NCBI GenBank assembly: GCA_914767715.1
Contig: OU612070.1
Location: 23,298,025 to 23,362,024 of the forward strand
Origin: Membranipora membranacea
Lineage: Eukaryota > Bryozoa > Gymnolaemata > Cheilostomatida > Membraniporidae
DNA: 64,000 bases
Reading direction: 5' to 3'
The translations under genes were made by a program, and so were the position numbers. Position 1 is the stretch's first letter, and every line of letters begins with the position of its first letter. Below the pieces are notes generated by a model that was given only the letters and a program-made list of their open reading frames with translations, ran no database searches and was not told the DNA's origin. Positions 60,244-64,000 of the stretch are shown here, in pieces.

Positions 60244-62080
60244 ACGGTCATCTACTCTGAACTTATGAACTCATGAACTCATGCCTATTTTGACAAATCA
60301 AATTATATTGTTTTATAAGTTTTTGTTCATTGGTATATGGTTTCAGGTTTATCCAAGAGCCCTTAAATTAATGTTAGGGTCTCTACGCAAAAAAATTCTG
60401 AGGCCTCAGTCGAATCCACCTCTCCCCCACGGTAAGGAACTCAAGCACCCCTCCCACACACTCTCTGCGTGCCACAGTCCTGCGGCCCTTTATAACTGCC
60501 GAGCAATTTATACCCAAGCAGAAACTACTCTTTTTTCCAAAATAATAGTTGGCAGCCCTGTACAAGAACGTGAGGAATACACACAAAACAGATGGTTAGT
60601 TGGTGTTTGTTTCTCTCTATGCTACTTTTATCTCCTTCCCAACACAGAAGTGCCGCCAAGGAAGTTAGATTTTGTGTTGGCAGTATGCCAAATCCTATGA
60701 GCAAAGGTAATTGGCATGGTGCCAATTTCCATTGGCATTCCATAGATTGGCGATGTCTGGGCTTTCTGTTCAGACTACATAATATCGGAAAATCCCAACA
60801 GGATTTTCTTTTGTTCTCTTTGGTAGGTTTATACAAAAGCTTAATTGCCGATCACACATATTCAGCGTGATTATACGATCCAAGGAGTGTATTACAAGAT
60901 TTTCTCAAACCAAAGAGTGATCCCATGATATGTGTGTTGGTGTGCGTGTGGGTATGGGTAAAAAATAAAATAAAGTTAGCAAAGTTGTCACGAAATTTGT
61001 TATAAATATCTGATCAGAATTTATAAGATGTCATACTATGGCCCCAGATTGACAGGATAACCAAGGTCATGCTACGCCCCTGAGCAATCTAGACAGTTAA
61101 CTGCCATATACAAACAGTGTATTAGTAGGCCTGCTGAATCAATATTCAAATCATTCTCTCTCCAAAATGCTTATCTACTCTGAACTCATGAACTCATGAA
61201 CTCATGCCTATTTTGACAAATCAAATTATATTGTTTTATAAGTTTTTGTTCATTGGTATATGGTTTCAGGTTTATCCAAGAGCCCTTAAATTAATGTTAG
61301 GGTCTCTACGCAAAAAAATTCTGAGGCCTCAGTCGAATCCCCCTCTCCCCCACGGTAAGGAACTCCAGCACCCCTCCCACACACTCTCTGCATGCCACCG
61401 GCCTGCGGCCCTTTATAACCGCCAAGCAATTTATATCCCAACAGAAACCACTCTTTTTCCAAATAAATAGTTGCAGCCCGGTACAAGAATATGAGGACTG
61501 TACACAAATCAGTTGGTGTTTGTTTCTCTCCGTGTTACTTTATCTCCTTTCCAACTCAGAAGCAGAAGTACCGCATTCTGCAGAAGTTACTAGTTGTGTT
61601 GGCAGTATGCCAACTCCTGATTGGGAGAAGGTTTATGTGCATGGTGCCAAAGTCCATTGGCATTCCATAGGCTACTTCTGAGCACTCTGTTCATACTAAA
61701 TGATATTGGAGAGTTCCCAAAGGATTTTCTTTGTTCACTTTGTTCAAAAGCTCAATCGCTAATCACACATCTTTAGCGTGATTATCCAATACAATCCAGG
61801 AGCGTATTACGACGTTTTCTCGCACCAAAGATTGATTCCAGATATATCTGTTGGTGAGCAGAGGAGTAAAAACCAAACAATAACAAAAATGTTCAGCATT
61901 TTAAAATGTCTGAACTGAATTTTGCAGATGTTATACCACGGCCCCAGATTTGACAGGGTAATCAGGGTTACGCTACGCCCCTGAGCAATCTCCACAACTT
62001 ACAGCCATACGGACAGTGTATTTAAACTTGCTGAATCAATATTCAACTCATTCTCTCTCCAAAATGAGTAGACTATAGTC
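60244..62080. repeat. Tandem duplication, unit about 923 bp, two copies
   Basis: The block starting CTCTGAACT.ATGAACTCATG and continuing TGCCTATTTTGACAAATC occurs at about 60256 and again about 923 bp downstream. Similarity runs through the whole unit, including a CTCTCCCCCACGGTAAGGAACTC block (60421, 61344), GTGTTGGCAGTATGCCAA (60673, 61598) and a GATTTGACAGGGTAAT-like block near 61040/61950. The second half is more diverged, with small indels. Open frames are shared in the first 90 codons and then broken, so no gene is called. Confidence 0.85.
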
Positions 62081-62239
62081 ATGTTTTGCCTTCTACTTCT
62101 TCAAAATATATCAGAAGAACTTTTCCACAGCGATGGTTGGGAGATAATATATCACCATGCGGATCAATTCAGCCACGTAGACTAGCGTATTATTACACTC
62201 ATTTATTGGAGAATCTCTAAATATCTTCAAAATTTAAGA

Positions 62240-64000
62240 ATGTCTAAATATCTCCAGCGATTGACGGTAAGCACTTCTCAACAAATTTCTAATTCTGTGT
62301 GTCTTGCATCACGTGTGTTATAAATAACAAACTTATCATTCTGTAAAGTTAGCCAAAAAATATGCTAAATTGCATTAAATGCCATAATATCATCCAATGA
62401 ATACAATGCACAGTATTTGGGTATTGAATCGAGACATATTTTAATTATTTTCGTATTTTGCTTCCAATATGTTGATTCTACAAATTCAAAAACTCTACAA
62501 AACATTGAAATAATCTTCTGTAGCAATTTGTAACTGGCCGTGGTTCCAGAACGTCAGATGATACAGCTTACATCACCAGTAATGACAGCGGGTTCGCTTC
62601 AGAGTATGGATCTCAGGGCAGTGATCTCTCTACTATTGAGTGTGAGGGCTCATCTACTGCACAACATGTTAGGCCAAAGGTAAGGGATATCGCTACTACT
62701 TACATCGTCTATGACTACTCCACTGACATACCCGGAAACTGGAGCGTTGCCTCATTTTCAACATAATAAAAAAATGGGTTATTGCCATGGAGTTTTAAAC
62801 CACTCCAATTAAAAATATGATTTCCATGCAATATGTGAGGGCATACATGCCAAGTAGTCCTATTTGGTAGGGTTACACCAGGTGACCCTATAAACACCCA
62901 ACTTTTGTACCTTAGAGCTTAGTGAAATTTTATTTTATTAGTCCGCTATCATGAGGTCTAGTTTTCATCTTACTATAACCAATTGCATTTAGTTTACATT
63001 TTTTTACATAATGACACTACGTGTAACACCATGCTAGAATTGGACATATTATAGTTTTCTCTGAATAAATAAAAAAAAAACATTTTAAGACCTTCGACGG
63101 CTTGGGTTCTGCTCCGTGCTGCTTGCGGGAGGTTTTCACAGTCCCCAAGACCAACCCAGCCCGCAAGCTGATGCACCACCAGATATAGAGCCCGCCAACT
63201 TGTCATGCATGTGTGAGGGTTAAAATTAATCTTTTCTCTTCCATCCTTCAGATTGCATTAAAACATTCTGACAGAAGCGGTATTGGCTATAATTGGTTAT
63301 TTATATTTTTAGGAATATCCTGTAAGCGTCGACGATATATCGTTGGAGTGTCATTCAATAACAGCGCTCACACCTAATCGGTCATCCTTGTCTCAGACAG
63401 ATTACCTAGAAAATCAGCAGCCATTTGTCTCCGTATCAAGAGTAACAATTCCAGAGGATTTAGCTGATCACAGAGTAATCTTAGAGTACCTGCTCGAGGA
63501 AGCCACCGATCCTGATCTAGCGTTAGATTGTGTCACTTTTATCGTCGTTAGGAATGATCTCCACCTGCTACATGAGTTTCTATCCGCCTTTGACAAGAAA
63601 CGAGGACGTGGCATCATAAGAGAACTTTTGCCGAGATTAGAAACAGTCTGGAGTTCCTCTGACTCCTTTTCAATATCAGTTCAAAAAAATGCCCACATCT
63701 GGAAACGTCTGATTTCACAACTGCCCAAAGCTGAAAAGGACAATTTGTATGTCAACTATCTGAGTACAGCATTTCAGGAAAAAAACTTAGTCCGTGTTGT
63801 GCAAACTCTGAGTATCATGGAGCTACATGAAGCAAGGAGAATTGCCCGATCAAACCCTAAGCCAATTATTGCTGATGAAACACACCTGCGTATCTCTCAA
63901 ATGAAGAAACTATCATGTGACATTATCGAAAAGCTGTATGAATTCTCGAATCGATACATCATACCCTCTACACCACAAAGAGCAAAAATGATCGCATTGA
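62240..64000 (+). CDS. 5' part of an unrecognised gene (runs off the right edge)
   Basis: Exons: 62240-62266 (start MSKYLQRLT), 62524-62679, and 63313 to the window end, in a single continuous frame giving 290 residues so far. Residues 10-61 are Ser/Thr/Asp/Gly-rich and probably disordered. From about residue 90 the sequence becomes helical and charged (EDLADHRVILEYLLEEATD, then LLHEFLSAFDKKRGRGIIRE, then FSNRYIIPSTPQRAKM), with no signal peptide or membrane helix. I do not recognise the domain. It resembles helical adaptor or repeat folds only in composition. The intron donors (GTAAGC, GTAAGG) are good, and phase 0 is kept at both junctions. The start could lie further upstream if another coding exon exists. 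Confidence 0.7.

Larger units (their letters stand above)
58200..62239. other. Divergent spacer with tandem duplication
   Basis: This region lies between the start of the EF-hand gene (-) and the start of the unknown gene (+). It holds an inverted repeat (58603-58692), a poly-C run near 59216-59229, and the 923-bp tandem duplication. Open frames here encode no recognisable domains and are not called as genes. Promoters of both flanking genes should lie here. Confidence 0.5.

Noticed and set aside
60281-61507. Duplicated open frame starting MPILTNQIILFY
   Set aside because: It is shared by the tandem repeat units, but it diverges and breaks after about 90 codons and has no recognisable domain.

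Overview
The window is animal genomic DNA. Genes are split into many short exons with GT-AG introns, the base composition is AT-rich, and introns and spacers carry many small dispersed inverted-repeat elements and SINE-like retroposons. Roquin (RC3H) and TMEM63 homologues place it in Metazoa. Introns of a few hundred bases to about 2 kb and repeat-rich spacers suit an invertebrate, possibly an early-branching one such as a sponge. The species assignment is inference only.

Layout, left to right: (1) 1-984, fragments on + resembling a P-element/THAP9-type transposase. (2) 985-2710, a spacer with an inverted pair of tRNA-derived SINEs. (3) 2711-15746 (+), a 16-exon gene for an unrecognised single-pass membrane protein of 758 aa, with signal peptide, Ig-like ectodomain, one membrane helix and a long cytoplasmic tail ending in a very basic stretch. 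(4) 17217-30326 (+), a complete 18-exon TMEM63 gene (OSCA/TMEM63 mechanosensitive channel family), 894 aa. (5) 31790-51686 (-), a 25-exon Roquin gene, about 1186 aa, tail-to-tail with TMEM63. (6) Inside the largest Roquin intron, on the opposite strand, a multi-exon TRIM-like gene (44883-49641: RING, two B-boxes, coiled coil, beta-propeller-like C-terminus) whose last part is out of frame. (7) 53822-58199 (-), a four-EF-hand calcium-binding protein with a basic/serine-rich tail, 337 aa. (8) A spacer with a 923-bp tandem duplication. (9) 62240 to the right edge (+), the 5' part of an unrecognised gene.

I built the exon models by hand from splice signals and reading phase. For genes 3, 4, 5 and 7 the phases close exactly over the whole coding sequence, which is strong internal support. 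The weak points are one Roquin exon with a poor acceptor, the tiny Roquin terminal exon, and the 3' end of the TRIM-like gene.

No operon or shared pathway is implied. Roquin and the nested TRIM-like protein are both RING proteins expected to act as ubiquitin ligases, but their adjacency need not be functional. The mobile fraction includes a U2-snRNA-headed SINE-like insertion with a 13-bp target duplication, tRNA-headed SINEs, and at least five families of inverted-repeat (MITE-like) elements, one of them a hAT-like element of about 970 bp.
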